Shown here: in pieces, positions 16,141-26,657 of the stretch | Position numbering within the stretch: position 1 is the stretch's first letter | Layout of the letters: each line of letters opens with the position of its first letter | Translations under genes and position numbers: made by a program | Notes under the pieces: generated by a model | Seen by the model: only the letters and a program-made list of their open reading frames with translations | Databases searched by the model: none | Told to the model about the DNA's origin: nothing | Assembly: GCF_001945525.1 (NCBI RefSeq) | Contig: NZ_MPJW01000101.1 | Coordinates: 1 to 41,971, forward strand | Direction of reading: 5' to 3' | Length of the DNA stretch: 41,971 nucleotides | Source of the DNA: Ileibacterium valens | GTDB lineage: Bacteria > Bacillota_I > Bacilli_A > Erysipelotrichales > Erysipelotrichaceae

Positions 16141-17328
16141 ATGTATTTTAAAGATGAGGTTCTCACGTTTATTGAAGAAGAAAACGTTCAATTCATCAAA
16201 CTGCTTTTTTTTGACGTGTTTGGCCGGCAGAAAAATGTATCCATTCTTCCAAGCAGAATGTCTCGCACTTTCGAAAAGGGAGTAACGATCGATGCGACTG
16301 CAGTTACAGGTTTTAATAACCCGGATCATTCTGATCTTGTATTAAAGCCTGACCCATCCACGATGACCGTTCTGCCATGGCGATCGATTGATGGCTGCGT
16401 CATCTATATGATCTGTGATCTTTATTATCCAGATGGAAGAAGATTTGATTACGATATTCGCTATATCCTGCAAAAGGCAGTAAAAAAGGCGCAGAAGGTC
16501 GGGCTGACCATTGAAATGGCCGCAAAGTTTGAATTCTACCTGTTAAAGCTGGATGAACTGGGAGAAAAGACGAATATTCCAATGGATCAGGCAGGATATA
16601 TGGATGCCGCTCCACTTGATCGGGCTGAAAATATCCGCAGAGACATCTGTCTGACTTTAAATGAGATGGGAATTGAACCCCATAAATCCTACCATCAGTA
16701 CGGAAAAGGCCAGAATGAAGTGGATTTTCATTTCAATACGGCCCTCAATGCGGCTGATGAAGCAGCGATCTTTAAATGGGTTGTTCGTTCTACCGCTCAC
16801 TTAAATGGCTTATGGGCTGATTTTTCCCCGCGCCCTTTCAAAAATCAGCCTGGCAGCGGACTGCATATTCAAATGCGCTTCTTTGATACTGAAGATGAAC
16901 GGATCAAAGAGCAGTTCATGGCTGGAATTCTGAAGTATATCCGACAGATGACTCTGTTTCTGAATCCAAATAAGCAATCCTATGACCGTTTTGGCAAGGA
17001 TCAGGCTCCTTTATTTATCGACTGGTCCGATCAGACAAGATTTACCTTGCTGAGAATCCCAGCATTATCTCCGGATATTATGGAAGTCCGCTCACCGGAT
17101 TGCACCTGCAGTGTGTATCTGGCTTTTGCATTACTGATTGAAGCGGGTCTGAAGGGAATTGAAGATCAGCTGGAACTGATTGAACCAGGTGCCTGCAAAA
17201 GACAGGATTCAATGGATATTCTTCCAACGAGTCTTGAAGAAGCAAAAGCATTAGCCATTGAATCAGATTTCATTGCAAATGTATTACCAGACCATATTAT
17301 CAATACATATATAAAGAAAGATCAGTGA
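16141..17328 (+). CDS. Glutamine synthetase homologue, probable pseudoenzyme
   Basis: This is a GSI-fold protein of 395 aa (functional GSI is about 445), starting at the ATG after GAGGACGATT. Aligned by eye to B. subtilis GlnA it keeps Glu131, Glu193 (GQNEVD), His242 (GSGLH), Arg283, Arg305 (RIPA), Glu315 and Arg317. It has Lys129 where the first metal-ligand Glu should be (AKFEFY for EPEFF), Gln186 for the Glu of HHEV, and Gln288 for the catalytic flap Glu (DQAP for YEAP). The Arg-rich strand after RIPA is shortened, and the C-terminal tail is missing. Loss of metal ligands and flap Glu argues against synthetase activity, while substrate-binding elements partly remain. It is coupled to an ANTAR gene 6 bp downstream. 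I infer a glutamine- or nitrogen-sensing partner; an enzyme acting on another amine is the alternative. Confidence 0.8.
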   Translation: MYFKDEVLTFIEEENVQFIKLLFFDVFGRQKNVSILPSRMSRTFEKGVTIDATAVTGFNNPDHSDLVLKPDPSTMTVLPWRSIDGCVIYMICDLYYPDGRRFDYDIRYILQKAVKKAQKVGLTIEMAAKFEFYLLKLDELGEKTNIPMDQAGYMDAAPLDRAENIRRDICLTLNEMGIEPHKSYHQYGKGQNEVDFHFNTALNAADEAAIFKWVVRSTAHLNGLWADFSPRPFKNQPGSGLHIQMRFFDTEDERIKEQFMAGILKYIRQMTLFLNPNKQSYDRFGKDQAPLFIDWSDQTRFTLLRIPALSPDIMEVRSPDCTCSVYLAFALLIEAGLKGIEDQLELIEPGACKRQDSMDILPTSLEEAKALAIESDFIANVLPDHIINTYIKKDQ

Positions 17329-17334
17329 TTTTTC

Positions 17335-17904
17335 ATGAGAAAAAAGAAAGTGATTTGGCTCTCTTCAAATTCTGAGACGAAAGGTCAGTATTTCCCATCA
17401 TCAAAATATGATTTGAGCCTTGAAAAATCTTCTTCAAAACTGAAGCAAAAATTAAATGATGAAAAATTTGATCTGATTATGATTTCAGGTCCATTAAGTG
17501 GAGAAAGCTGTATCCAGATTGCCAACGAAGTTGCTGCAGTTTTCCAGATTCCAGTTTTATTAGCTGTTCCAGGTGAGCTGTATGATCAGGCTTCCTATCA
17601 ATGTCAGGAACATCGAGTCTTTGTGATCCTCTCTCCGCTTCAGAAGCTCATGACTATGCAGGCCATAGCTCTGATTGAAAAATTCTCGGATCAGATTCGC
17701 CTTCTTGAAAAACAGATTCAAAAGGAGCAGCAGAAATTCAAGGATGAAAAAATGATCAATCTGTGCAAGCTCAAATTGATCGAAACATATCATTGGAGTG
17801 AAGAAAAAGCCCATTCCTTTATCGGTAAAAAGGCGATGGATCATTCCTGCACCAAAGTTTACGTAGCAAAAGTTCTGCTTAACCGGCTTCAGGCGAATAC
17901 CTGA
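17335..17904 (+). CDS. ANTAR-domain RNA-binding antiterminator with pseudo-receiver (NitR/AmiR-like)
   Basis: This 189-aa protein has a receiver-like domain at about 1-112, a coiled coil at about 113-140 (LEKQIQKEQQKFKDE) and a C-terminal ANTAR three-helix domain at about 136-187 (DEKMINLCKLKLIE, WSEEKAHSFIGKKAMD, VYVAKVLL). The phospho-acceptor position in FDLIMISG is Ser51, not Asp, so phosphorylation is unlikely. AmiR has the same architecture and is controlled by protein contact with its sensor AmiC. ANTAR proteins bind pairs of hexaloop hairpins and prevent transcription termination. NitR homologues are known beside glnA in clostridia. The 6-bp gap from the GS-like gene implies co-expression. 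The nearest plausible RNA target is the glnN leader. Confidence 0.85.
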   Translation: MRKKKVIWLSSNSETKGQYFPSSKYDLSLEKSSSKLKQKLNDEKFDLIMISGPLSGESCIQIANEVAAVFQIPVLLAVPGELYDQASYQCQEHRVFVILSPLQKLMTMQAIALIEKFSDQIRLLEKQIQKEQQKFKDEKMINLCKLKLIETYHWSEEKAHSFIGKKAMDHSCTKVYVAKVLLNRLQANT

Positions 17905-17914
17905 AGCTTTTTTA
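17886..17914 (+). terminator. Terminator overlapping the end of the ANTAR gene
   Basis: GCTTCAGG (17886-17893) pairs with CCTGAAGC (17900-17907) around a 6-nt loop, followed by T6. The stem contains the stop codon (17902-17904). Confidence 0.85.
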
Positions 17915-17920
17915 CTTTAA

Positions 17921-17999
17921 AACGATCCCTTACGCTTTCGATTGATTCTTATGGCCTTACCAGATTGAAACTCAAATAACTGGATCGGTTATTTTTTTT
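17921..17999 (+). terminator. Second terminator-like structure after the ANTAR gene
   Basis: AACGATCC (17921-17928) can pair with GGATCGGTT (17982-17990) with one bulge. The smaller nested stem CCAG/CTGG with TTGA/TCAA lies just before T8 (17992-17999). It is either a back-up terminator or the end of a short, independent RNA. Confidence 0.45.
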
Positions 18000-18142
18000 A
18001 GATCATCGAAAGCCCCATCTTATGAATTATGTCCTTAAAGAAATCAGGTCGAAATAGAGAGCCTGACAGGACGAAAAGAGGACATTCGATTAAGATGTAG
18101 TAGATATAAAATACACAGGATACAGGAAGAAGGTTTTATTGA

Positions 18143-18634
18143 ATGTCGAAGAAATCGAAACATGATAAAGGAAGTACAAAAACCAATGCGATGCGTATTC
18201 TTGAAGATCTGAATATTGAATATATCCCTCATGAACTCAATACAAAGATCACTAATGGAAGTGAGCTGGCCAGAACTTTTGGTATAGACCCGGCAAAAAC
18301 ATTTAAGACTCTGGTAACCATTGCCAATACTAAAGAATATCTGGTCTTTTTGGTGCCTGTCGATGAAAAACTGTCATTGAAAAAAGCGGCCAGTGCCGCT
18401 GGCGTCAAAAATGTCGAGATGATTTTACAGAAGGATCTGTTTAACAGGACTGGTTATGTACATGGCGGATGTTCTCCAATTGGAATGAAAAAAAGTTTTC
18501 GAACTTTTATTGATCAATCCGCTGAAAACTTCGATACGATTCTTTTTTCAGCTGGCAAAATTGGGGAACAGATCGAAACAGACCCAAAAAATCTTGAAAA
18601 GCTGTCCATTACTTTCTCTGATCTGACAGCTTAA
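18143..18634 (+). CDS. ybaK: Cys-tRNA(Pro)/aminoacyl-tRNA deacylase, YbaK/EbsC family
   Basis: This 163-aa protein of the YbaK/ProX-like trans-editing family hydrolyses mischarged aminoacyl-tRNAs, typically Cys-tRNA(Pro), in the cytoplasm. Family features are the early TNAMRILEDLNIEY, a Lys-rich core with KTFKTLV and LVPVDEKLSLKKAA, and the hallmark GGCSPIGMKK. The length is normal for the family. The ATG is preceded by AGGAAGAAGG. A TATAAA about 30 bp upstream suggests its own promoter. The exact tRNA specificity cannot be read from sequence. Confidence 0.92.
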   Translation: MSKKSKHDKGSTKTNAMRILEDLNIEYIPHELNTKITNGSELARTFGIDPAKTFKTLVTIANTKEYLVFLVPVDEKLSLKKAASAAGVKNVEMILQKDLFNRTGYVHGGCSPIGMKKSFRTFIDQSAENFDTILFSAGKIGEQIETDPKNLEKLSITFSDLTA

Positions 18635-18821
18635 ACTGCCAAAACTGGAATTCTGAATTGAGTCAGTCTTTCAATCATGTCTGATGAATCTTTACTGAAA
18701 ATTCGTGGATAAAAATTGACTGAAATCATTATCGATAATTAGAAACGATAAATAGAAATAAGAGAAAACAGGAACAAGAGAGTGAAAGTCACAAGAGTAG
18801 AAAAATAGAAAGCAGGACAAT

Positions 18822-20132
18822 ATGAACTGGTTTGATGAAAAAGTGTTTTATCAGATTTATCCATTAGGAGCTGCAGGAGCTCCCTTTGAAAATGATCATC
18901 AGCTGACTCACCGGTTGAATCAATTTGAAGCATGGATTAAACCGCTAAAGGAAAGAGGAATTGGAGCCATCTTATTCAACCCTCTATTTGAATCCATTAC
19001 GCATGGCTATGATACAACGGATTACAGAAAAGTCGACAGCCGTTTAGGAGATAACGAAGACCTAAAAAAGCTGGTTGAAAAGATACATGATAATGATATG
19101 AAAGTGGTTTATGATGCTGTTTTCAATCATGTCGGCAGAGAATTTCCTCCTTTTCAGGACGTTTTAAAAAACAGAGAGAATTCAAAATACAAAGACTGGT
19201 TCTTCATTGATTTTAATGGAAACAATGGATTTGATGATCATCTGTATTATGAAAACTGGGAAGGCAATGAACCGCTCGTCAGACTCAATCTGAAAAATCC
19301 GGAAGTCATTCAGTACCATCTTGACAGCGTTGATTTCTGGATGGATGAACTGGGTGCAGATGGATTACGCTTAGATGTGGCTTATTGCCTCGATCATGAT
19401 TTTATGAAAGCTCTGCATCAGCATGTCAAAGCAAAAAACCCTGAATTCTTTCTTCTTGGCGAAATGGTCCATGGAGATTACAACACCATTGCAAATCCAG
19501 AAATGCTTGATTCAGCAACGAACTACGAATGTCAGAAGGGAATTTATTCAAGTCTGAACTCCAAAAACTTCTATGAGATTTTATATTCCTTCAATCGTCA
19601 GTTTGGCAAGGAAAACTGGTGTTTATACACAGGTAAAAATCTGTTGTCCTTTCTGGATAACCATGATGTCAATCGGATTGCAAGCGTGCTGGAAAACAAG
19701 GACCTGCTGCCTGCTGCGTATACTATTTTAATGACGATGCCAGGTATTCCCTGTATTTATTATGGAAGTGAATGGGGAATTGAAGGGATGAAAAATCAGA
19801 ACGATACAGAAATACGTCCTGAAGTCGAAATTCCAGTGACCAACGAACTCTCGGAAATTGTGGCAAAACTGGCCAAAATTCATACCGGGAATTCTGCTTT
19901 GCGAAATGGGGATTATACTCAGATTGCCATTAATAATCCATGGTGCATTTATCAAAGAAGCAACGATGAACAGACGATCTGGACCTGCATCAATATCGAT
20001 AAAAATCCAGTGGATATTCCTGTGAACTATCAGGGTCAGACAAAAAATTTATTCGATGATCAGATTGAAGAAGTCAATGGACAGATTCACCTTGAACCAG
20101 GTGATTTTAAAATTCTTGAGCTGAGCGCCTGA
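18822..20132 (+). CDS. GH13 alpha-glycosidase (cyclomaltodextrinase/alpha-amylase-like)
   Basis: This 436-aa cytoplasmic glycoside hydrolase (no signal peptide) would cleave alpha-glucans or maltooligosaccharides. The GH13 conserved regions are present: DAVFNHVG (about 98-105), GLRLDVAYC with nucleophile Asp185, LLGEMVHGD with acid/base Glu214, and FLDNHDVNR with Asp282. A short C-terminal beta domain ends at LELSA. It is shorter than typical neopullulanases because it lacks the N-terminal domain. GCAGGACAAT precedes the ATG. Substrate preference is not determinable. It is followed by a terminator, so probably a single-gene unit. Confidence 0.88.
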   Translation: MNWFDEKVFYQIYPLGAAGAPFENDHQLTHRLNQFEAWIKPLKERGIGAILFNPLFESITHGYDTTDYRKVDSRLGDNEDLKKLVEKIHDNDMKVVYDAVFNHVGREFPPFQDVLKNRENSKYKDWFFIDFNGNNGFDDHLYYENWEGNEPLVRLNLKNPEVIQYHLDSVDFWMDELGADGLRLDVAYCLDHDFMKALHQHVKAKNPEFFLLGEMVHGDYNTIANPEMLDSATNYECQKGIYSSLNSKNFYEILYSFNRQFGKENWCLYTGKNLLSFLDNHDVNRIASVLENKDLLPAAYTILMTMPGIPCIYYGSEWGIEGMKNQNDTEIRPEVEIPVTNELSEIVAKLAKIHTGNSALRNGDYTQIAINNPWCIYQRSNDEQTIWTCINIDKNPVDIPVNYQGQTKNLFDDQIEEVNGQIHLEPGDFKILELSA

Positions 20133-20291
20133 TTGATGGCTTATTGTAAAAATGAATCTTCCCTCAAAGATAGAACCTTTGGCAATCGAAAAGAGTAGAT
20201 CTATGAAACTGTGGTTTGAAGCAGTGGTTTATTGAATCAAATTCAAATTATGAAATACAGCTCTAAAATGAAGTTTTAAATAGAGCTCCGG

Positions 20292-20324
20292 CCGGATCGA
20301 TTGATAAAGATCCGGTATTTTTTT
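20292..20324 (+). terminator. Terminator after the GH13 gene
   Basis: CCGGATC (20292-20298) pairs with GATCCGG (20309-20315), followed by TA and T7. It lies 160 bp past the stop codon. Confidence 0.8.
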
Positions 20325-20700
20325 GTATCTTTATTCTTCATTGAATTCAAAAACAGTTTATTGCAAACAGCTGATTTCGGTTCAATGAGGATACAGTAAG
20401 TTTTCAGCATCGGTAGAATTTTATGGCAGAAAACAAGAAACCAATCTGCCGGCTTTTCCTGTATTGCTCTGAAACTTATTCATAAAGTGGAACATACAAT
20501 ACGATGAGAAGATAATCAATCACGAATTCGGATGTTATTAAAACATTGCAAATCATGTGATTCTTCTGTTAGACAGGATATAAATATGTGCAGATTATCC
20601 GTCCATTTTGTTTTTAGTCTTGTTATTCAGAATGGGTTTTGGAACAATAAGAACTAACAGATTTGTTTTGCTGGAATATTTCAGAGAAAGGAAAATTTGA
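20325..20700. other. Intergenic region before the Na/Pi cotransporter gene
   Basis: AT-rich stretch of about 375 bp with no credible gene, repeat or strong hairpin. It presumably holds the promoter of the downstream gene. A clear -35/-10 pair was not found. Confidence 0.4.
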
Positions 20701-22461
20701 ATGGATTCAAATACTGAAATGGTTCTGAAAATTCTCAGCGGGGTCGCATTGTTCCTTTTTGGAATGAGCAGTATGTCGGATGGCTTAAAAAAAGTCGCTG
20801 GAAATAAGATGGAGCTCATTCTATATAAATTGACCAATTCCCCCGTGAAGGGATTTTTACTTGGAACCGCAGTCACCTGCGTGATTCAATCAAGTTCTGC
20901 TGCCACTGTTATGGTTGTTGGATTTGTAAATTCTGGAATGATGAAAGTTTCGCAGGCGATTGGTGTCATACTCGGAGCCAATATCGGTACTTCGATTACC
21001 GGATGGATTGTCTGTATGTCCTATATCGAAGGAGCCGGCTGGGCAAGTTACTTTTCAAGTACTACCATCACTGCGGTGATGGCGATCATTGGTGTTCTGC
21101 TGACCATGTTTGGTAAAAAAGATACTTTTAAGCATACCGGGAATATCCTTTTAGGGTTTGCGGTTTTGATGACTGGGATGTCAATGATGTCAGGAGCTGT
21201 CGCTCCGTTAAAGAGTGATCCGATTTTCATCGATACGATGAAGAATCTGACCAATCCCTTTTTATCCATGCTTTTTGGTATTCTCTTTGCAGGTATTCTG
21301 CAGTCTTCTTCAGCTGCTATCGGAGTTCTGCAGGCTTTATCAACCACTGGAGCGTTGAGTTTTGCATCTGTATACCCATTAGTTATGGGTATTGGAGTAG
21401 GCGCATCGTTTCCAGTTTTGTTATCAGCAATCGGAGCCAATAAAAACGGGAAACGAACTTCGTTTATTTATCTGCTGATTTCGATCATCTGCCTGCTTTT
21501 GGGATGCCTTGTCTTCTATCCGCTAGCAGCGGCAGGTCTGATTCCATTTGCCGGAATGACGATGGATCCGTTCTCCACAGCCTTGACGAACACTGGTTTC
21601 AGGCTCGTTTTTAATACGCTTTTACTGCCGTTTATTCCTTTGATCAAGAAACTAGCTTATATCATTATTCCATCAGATGCTGCAGAACTCGAAGATACAG
21701 GTGATTTTGAAAAACTTGAAGCGCGTCTGTTAAATAATCCGGATATTGCCTATGCTACATCCATGGAAGTGATGGACGGTATGGCAAAAAAGGCAAAGAA
21801 AAATGTTCTACGTGCTATCCGTCTTCTGGAAGAATATTCTCCGGAAGGATACAAAAAAGTGGCTGAACTTGAAAGCACCCTGAATAAATACGAAGATAAG
21901 CTGGGAAAATATCTGGTTCGCCTGTCGAGTTCTGAAATTTCAATGGAACAATCCAGAAATATCTCAAAATCTCTGCAGTCCATCGCTGATTTTGAAGCGA
22001 TGGGGGATTATGCTCTTCAGATTGCAGATGTAGCCAAATCCATGAACGAAAAGAAACAGACTTTCTCATTGGCTGCAATCGATGAACTGACTGTCATTGC
22101 TGCAGCGATGGAAGAGGCAACGGAACTGGCAGTTAAAGCCTTCCTGAACAATGATGCAGCAGATGCCAAACGGGTCTTCCCATTGCGGGAGCTGATTTCC
22201 TTATCTTCCAACGACATAAAAAAACGCCATATCAAACGTCTGAAGGAAGGCAAATGCTCCATGGAAATGGGATTTGTCCAGGCTGATATTCTTGCGGATA
22301 TGACCCGAATTGTGGATCATTGCGCAAATATATCACTCGATATCGTCAAATTCTCCAATCAGGACTTTGATGTGCATCGGTTTCTTCGAAAATATACTGA
22401 AGAAAACCGCAGTGAGTATTCCGATATTCTTCGTGATTATGAAGTAAAATATTCCATCTGA
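20701..22461 (+). CDS. Na+/Pi cotransporter family protein with C-terminal PhoU-like domain
   Basis: This 586-aa membrane protein has about 8-9 hydrophobic segments across residues 8-330 and the duplicated QSSSA signature of the NptA/SLC34-like family (63-67 and 201-205). From about 345 to the end it is soluble and helical, matching a PhoU-like domain. The family moves phosphate with sodium. Bacterial members with PhoU tails are poorly characterised and may be regulated by that domain. The ATG follows AGAAAGGAAA. There are no pst or pho genes nearby. Confidence 0.9.
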   Translation: MDSNTEMVLKILSGVALFLFGMSSMSDGLKKVAGNKMELILYKLTNSPVKGFLLGTAVTCVIQSSSAATVMVVGFVNSGMMKVSQAIGVILGANIGTSITGWIVCMSYIEGAGWASYFSSTTITAVMAIIGVLLTMFGKKDTFKHTGNILLGFAVLMTGMSMMSGAVAPLKSDPIFIDTMKNLTNPFLSMLFGILFAGILQSSSAAIGVLQALSTTGALSFASVYPLVMGIGVGASFPVLLSAIGANKNGKRTSFIYLLISIICLLLGCLVFYPLAAAGLIPFAGMTMDPFSTALTNTGFRLVFNTLLLPFIPLIKKLAYIIIPSDAAELEDTGDFEKLEARLLNNPDIAYATSMEVMDGMAKKAKKNVLRAIRLLEEYSPEGYKKVAELESTLNKYEDKLGKYLVRLSSSEISMEQSRNISKSLQSIADFEAMGDYALQIADVAKSMNEKKQTFSLAAIDELTVIAAAMEEATELAVKAFLNNDAADAKRVFPLRELISLSSNDIKKRHIKRLKEGKCSMEMGFVQADILADMTRIVDHCANISLDIVKFSNQDFDVHRFLRKYTEENRSEYSDILRDYEVKYSI

Positions 22462-22492
22462 TCAAAATTATTGAGTTAAATCATACAAATAA

Positions 22493-22559
22493 AAAATCCC
22501 CGGACGAAGACCGGTACGCTGCTGTCGAACACCGCTTCATTCGGGGATTTTATTTTTTT
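22493..22559 (+). terminator. Terminator after the Na/Pi cotransporter gene
   Basis: AAAATCCCCG (22493-22502) pairs with CGGGGATTTT (22542-22551), with partial inner pairing GACGAAG/CTTCATT, then T7. Confidence 0.85.
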
Positions 22560-22602
22560 CTGTTATTATGCAATGAACTATGTTTTCCATGGATTGACAT
22601 AT

Positions 22603-22628
22603 AAAAAAAAGCCCGAAAATATCGGGCT
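22603..22628 (-). terminator. Terminator of the lipoprotein gene
   Basis: AGCCCGA (22610-22616) and TCGGGCT (22622-22628) form the stem. On the minus strand it is followed by T8. It sits 54 bp beyond the stop of the minus-strand lipoprotein gene. Confidence 0.85.
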
Positions 22629-22681
22629 ATCTGCTCATTCATGATTGAAAATGAGAATAAAGTTTGCTGTGTTGATTTAAA

Positions 22682-23113
22682 CTACTTCGCGTTTGCTTCG
22701 TCAACAGCCTGCATGATGTCTTTCAGGTTGATTGTGCATCCGGATTTAACATCTTCGGATTCAGCATAGCCATCAGCATCAAGTTTAACACTGTCTACAC
22801 CATGTTCAAGAATGTAGTTTTCCAGGAATTCAACCTGTTCGTTCCATTCTTTACCAATTTTAGAATCAGACTTCATGTTGTAATCAGCGCCAAGATCCTT
22901 CTTGGAATCGCCTTCTTCAGTTACAACATCAATGGAAACACCAGTCAGTTTTCCATCTTCTTTTGTAAGAACGGCAGTAGTTTCTGCACCGTCAGTTGTA
23001 ACTGTTGCTTCAGTCTGAGTTCCAGCAGTGCTGTTTGCAGCATCATCGGAAGAGCTGGAGCAAGCAGCCAGCATCATTGCAGCCATAGCAGCTGCAGCAA
23101 GTTTCTTATTCAT
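22682..23113 (-). CDS. Secreted lipoprotein, FMN-binding-like repeat
   Basis: This 143-aa protein starts MNKKLAAAAMAAMMLAACSS, a lipoprotein signal with lipobox LAAC and lipidated Cys18. A Ser/Thr/Ala linker and one compact domain follow (about 40-140: KLTGVSIDVVTEEGDSKKDL, then YNMKSDSKIGKEW). This resembles the repeats in FMN-binding or PplA-like lipoproteins of Gram-positive extracellular electron transfer. I did not see the Ser/Thr flavinylation motif, so function is uncertain. It is anchored on the outer face of the membrane. CAGGAGG precedes the ATG, and an extended -10 (TGGTAAAAT) lies about 40 bp upstream. It is expressed alone. Confidence 0.75.
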   Translation of the reverse strand: MNKKLAAAAMAAMMLAACSSSSDDAANSTAGTQTEATVTTDGAETTAVLTKEDGKLTGVSIDVVTEEGDSKKDLGADYNMKSDSKIGKEWNEQVEFLENYILEHGVDSVKLDADGYAESEDVKSGCTINLKDIMQAVDEANAK

Positions 23114-23457
23114 GTGTATTGCCTCCTGATTTTACAATTATTCCGCTTAGATTTTACCATTTTTTATGACAGATGGACTTTTGGTACCCTGAAACACAAA
23201 TCAGATCAGAACTCTGATTCTCGCAGATGATTTGATAAGAACAATTGAAAGATCTGTCTAAAAACGCTTTGATCCGCAGGTCCTGTACTATGATATTTGA
23301 TGAACCAGTAATCTTCAAGCGGTTTTTTTAATAACGTTTTAAAGATTATTGAAAACGGTTACTTCGCTTGTGAAAAAATAAATAAACGACACAATTCCCA
23401 TTTATTAAACAAATCATTCGGAAATTGTCTTGGTTTTTCGATTTTTAAAGGTAAAAA
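23114..23457. other. Intergenic region between pyrG and the lipoprotein gene
   Basis: About 340 bp without a gene. The left part holds the lipoprotein promoter and ribosome site on the minus strand. The right part is AT-rich with no clear structure before the pyrG terminator. Confidence 0.45.
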
Positions 23458-23479
23458 AAAAGACGTCGAAGACGCCTTT
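23452..23479 (-). terminator. Terminator of pyrG
   Basis: On the minus strand AAAGGCGTC (23479-23471) pairs with GACGTCTTT (23467-23459) around a TTC loop with a cUUCg-like tip, continuing into a run of nine Ts. Confidence 0.85.
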
Positions 23480-23533
23480 TAATCAGAAAATTAAGGTGAA
23501 TTGTATATTTTTAATCTTATTCCGATAATCGAA

Positions 23534-25189
<1,656 letters not shown>

Positions 25190-25354
25190 CTACCTCGTCA
25201 ATGGACAAATTTTAATCAGATCTAAATATAGTGTAAAGATCCAATAAAGAAGATTTATAATTTTGCAAAATTGAAAACGGATTTCGTACAGTTTCTTATT
25301 TGTGAACCATGACCTGTTCGATAAAAACAGGTAAAATTGTTTCGAGGACAAAAT

Positions 25355-26563
25355 ATGTTAAAATTACCGCCAAAATATCGAGACCGCGAAATTCTTTATC
25401 GACGACTGATATTATTTACACTGTCGTTGGGACTTCTGGTGATTTACGCTGGAGAAATTTTTGAATTTATCGCTAAAGCCATCTGGATCTGCCTGCCATT
25501 TATTATCGGAGGAATATTGGCCTTCGTTTTAAATACATTCTGTTCAGTCATTACCAGACTGATGCATCGTTTTTTTCATACTCCAGTCAATGCAAAAAAC
25601 ATGATTTATTATCGAATCCTGACGATTCTGATCATTCTGTTGTTTTTGTTAGTGGTCTTCTCATTCATTATTCCACAGCTGATCAGTTCCATCGACCGGC
25701 TGATGAGAGATTTGCCCATTGTTTATGATAAGTTTTATAACGAAATGTTAAATCGCAGTAAGGATATTCCAGCGATCCATGATTGGATTCTGGAACATGA
25801 AAAGCTGCTATCGGATGCTCCAGCTCTAATTCGGGAACTGGCCGGATTTATCAGCGCGGGAAGCGCAGGAAACGCTTTAGGATCAATCAGCGATATTATT
25901 TCAAATACATTTTCATGGTTATGGACTCTGCTGCTATCGATCGTATTTGCGATAATCACATTCTTTAATACAAGTCAGTTCATAGAAATCTGTCAGTTAA
26001 TTGCCAGAGCGTGGATTCCCGAACGTTTTCTTCGCTCTACTCATGGTTTTATCAGTATGGTCAGCAGAATATTTGCGCAGTATATCGGAGGATCTGTTCT
26101 GGAATGCATCATTCTTGCCGCATTAGTGAGCACTTTCTCATTAATCTTCAACATTCCTTACGCCGTCCTTATCGGCGTCTCTTGCGGAATCTGTGCGCTC
26201 GTCCCTATGTTTGGCGCAACTGCAGGAGCCATCTTATGTACATTATTTTTATTGATGGAATCAGCGGGAAAAGCGGTCACATTTTTGATTATGTTTCTTT
26301 GCATTCAACAGGTGGAGGGAAATTTCATCTATCCCAATGTCGTTGGAAAGAGTGTTGGACTGCCTCCAATGTTTGTCGTCGTTTCCATTACGATTGGAGC
26401 CAGTCTTGCGGGAATTCTGGGAATGATCATCTCAATTCCAATTGCATCGGTCATCTATGAACTGATCAAAGCTCAGGCCCAGAAAAGAATGGATGCCAAA
26501 AATTCAAAATGGGACCCGACCGTCAGCAATCTTCAAACGGACAAGGATACTACTGAAAAATAG
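25355..26563 (+). CDS. AI-2E/UPF0118 family membrane protein
   Basis: This 402-aa protein has about seven to eight transmembrane segments and a soluble section near residues 110-180. The C-terminal hallmark GASLAGILGMIISIPIASV is characteristic of the AI-2E (PerM/TqsA-like) family. Reported members export small molecules or exchange Na+/H+; the substrate here is unknown. I place the start at the ATG at 25355 after CGAGGA. A TTG at 25337 would add six residues without a good site. It is divergent from pyrG across 168 bp. Confidence 0.87.
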   Translation: MLKLPPKYRDREILYRRLILFTLSLGLLVIYAGEIFEFIAKAIWICLPFIIGGILAFVLNTFCSVITRLMHRFFHTPVNAKNMIYYRILTILIILLFLLVVFSFIIPQLISSIDRLMRDLPIVYDKFYNEMLNRSKDIPAIHDWILEHEKLLSDAPALIRELAGFISAGSAGNALGSISDIISNTFSWLWTLLLSIVFAIITFFNTSQFIEICQLIARAWIPERFLRSTHGFISMVSRIFAQYIGGSVLECIILAALVSTFSLIFNIPYAVLIGVSCGICALVPMFGATAGAILCTLFLLMESAGKAVTFLIMFLCIQQVEGNFIYPNVVGKSVGLPPMFVVVSITIGASLAGILGMIISIPIASVIYELIKAQAQKRMDAKNSKWDPTVSNLQTDKDTTEK

Positions 26564-26657
26564 ATTAAAGATTCTATGACTAATTCATTGATGGATGTCC
26601 ATATTGATCTTACTTAAAAGAACTTCATTAATCATTGGGAACATTTGAACTTTTATT

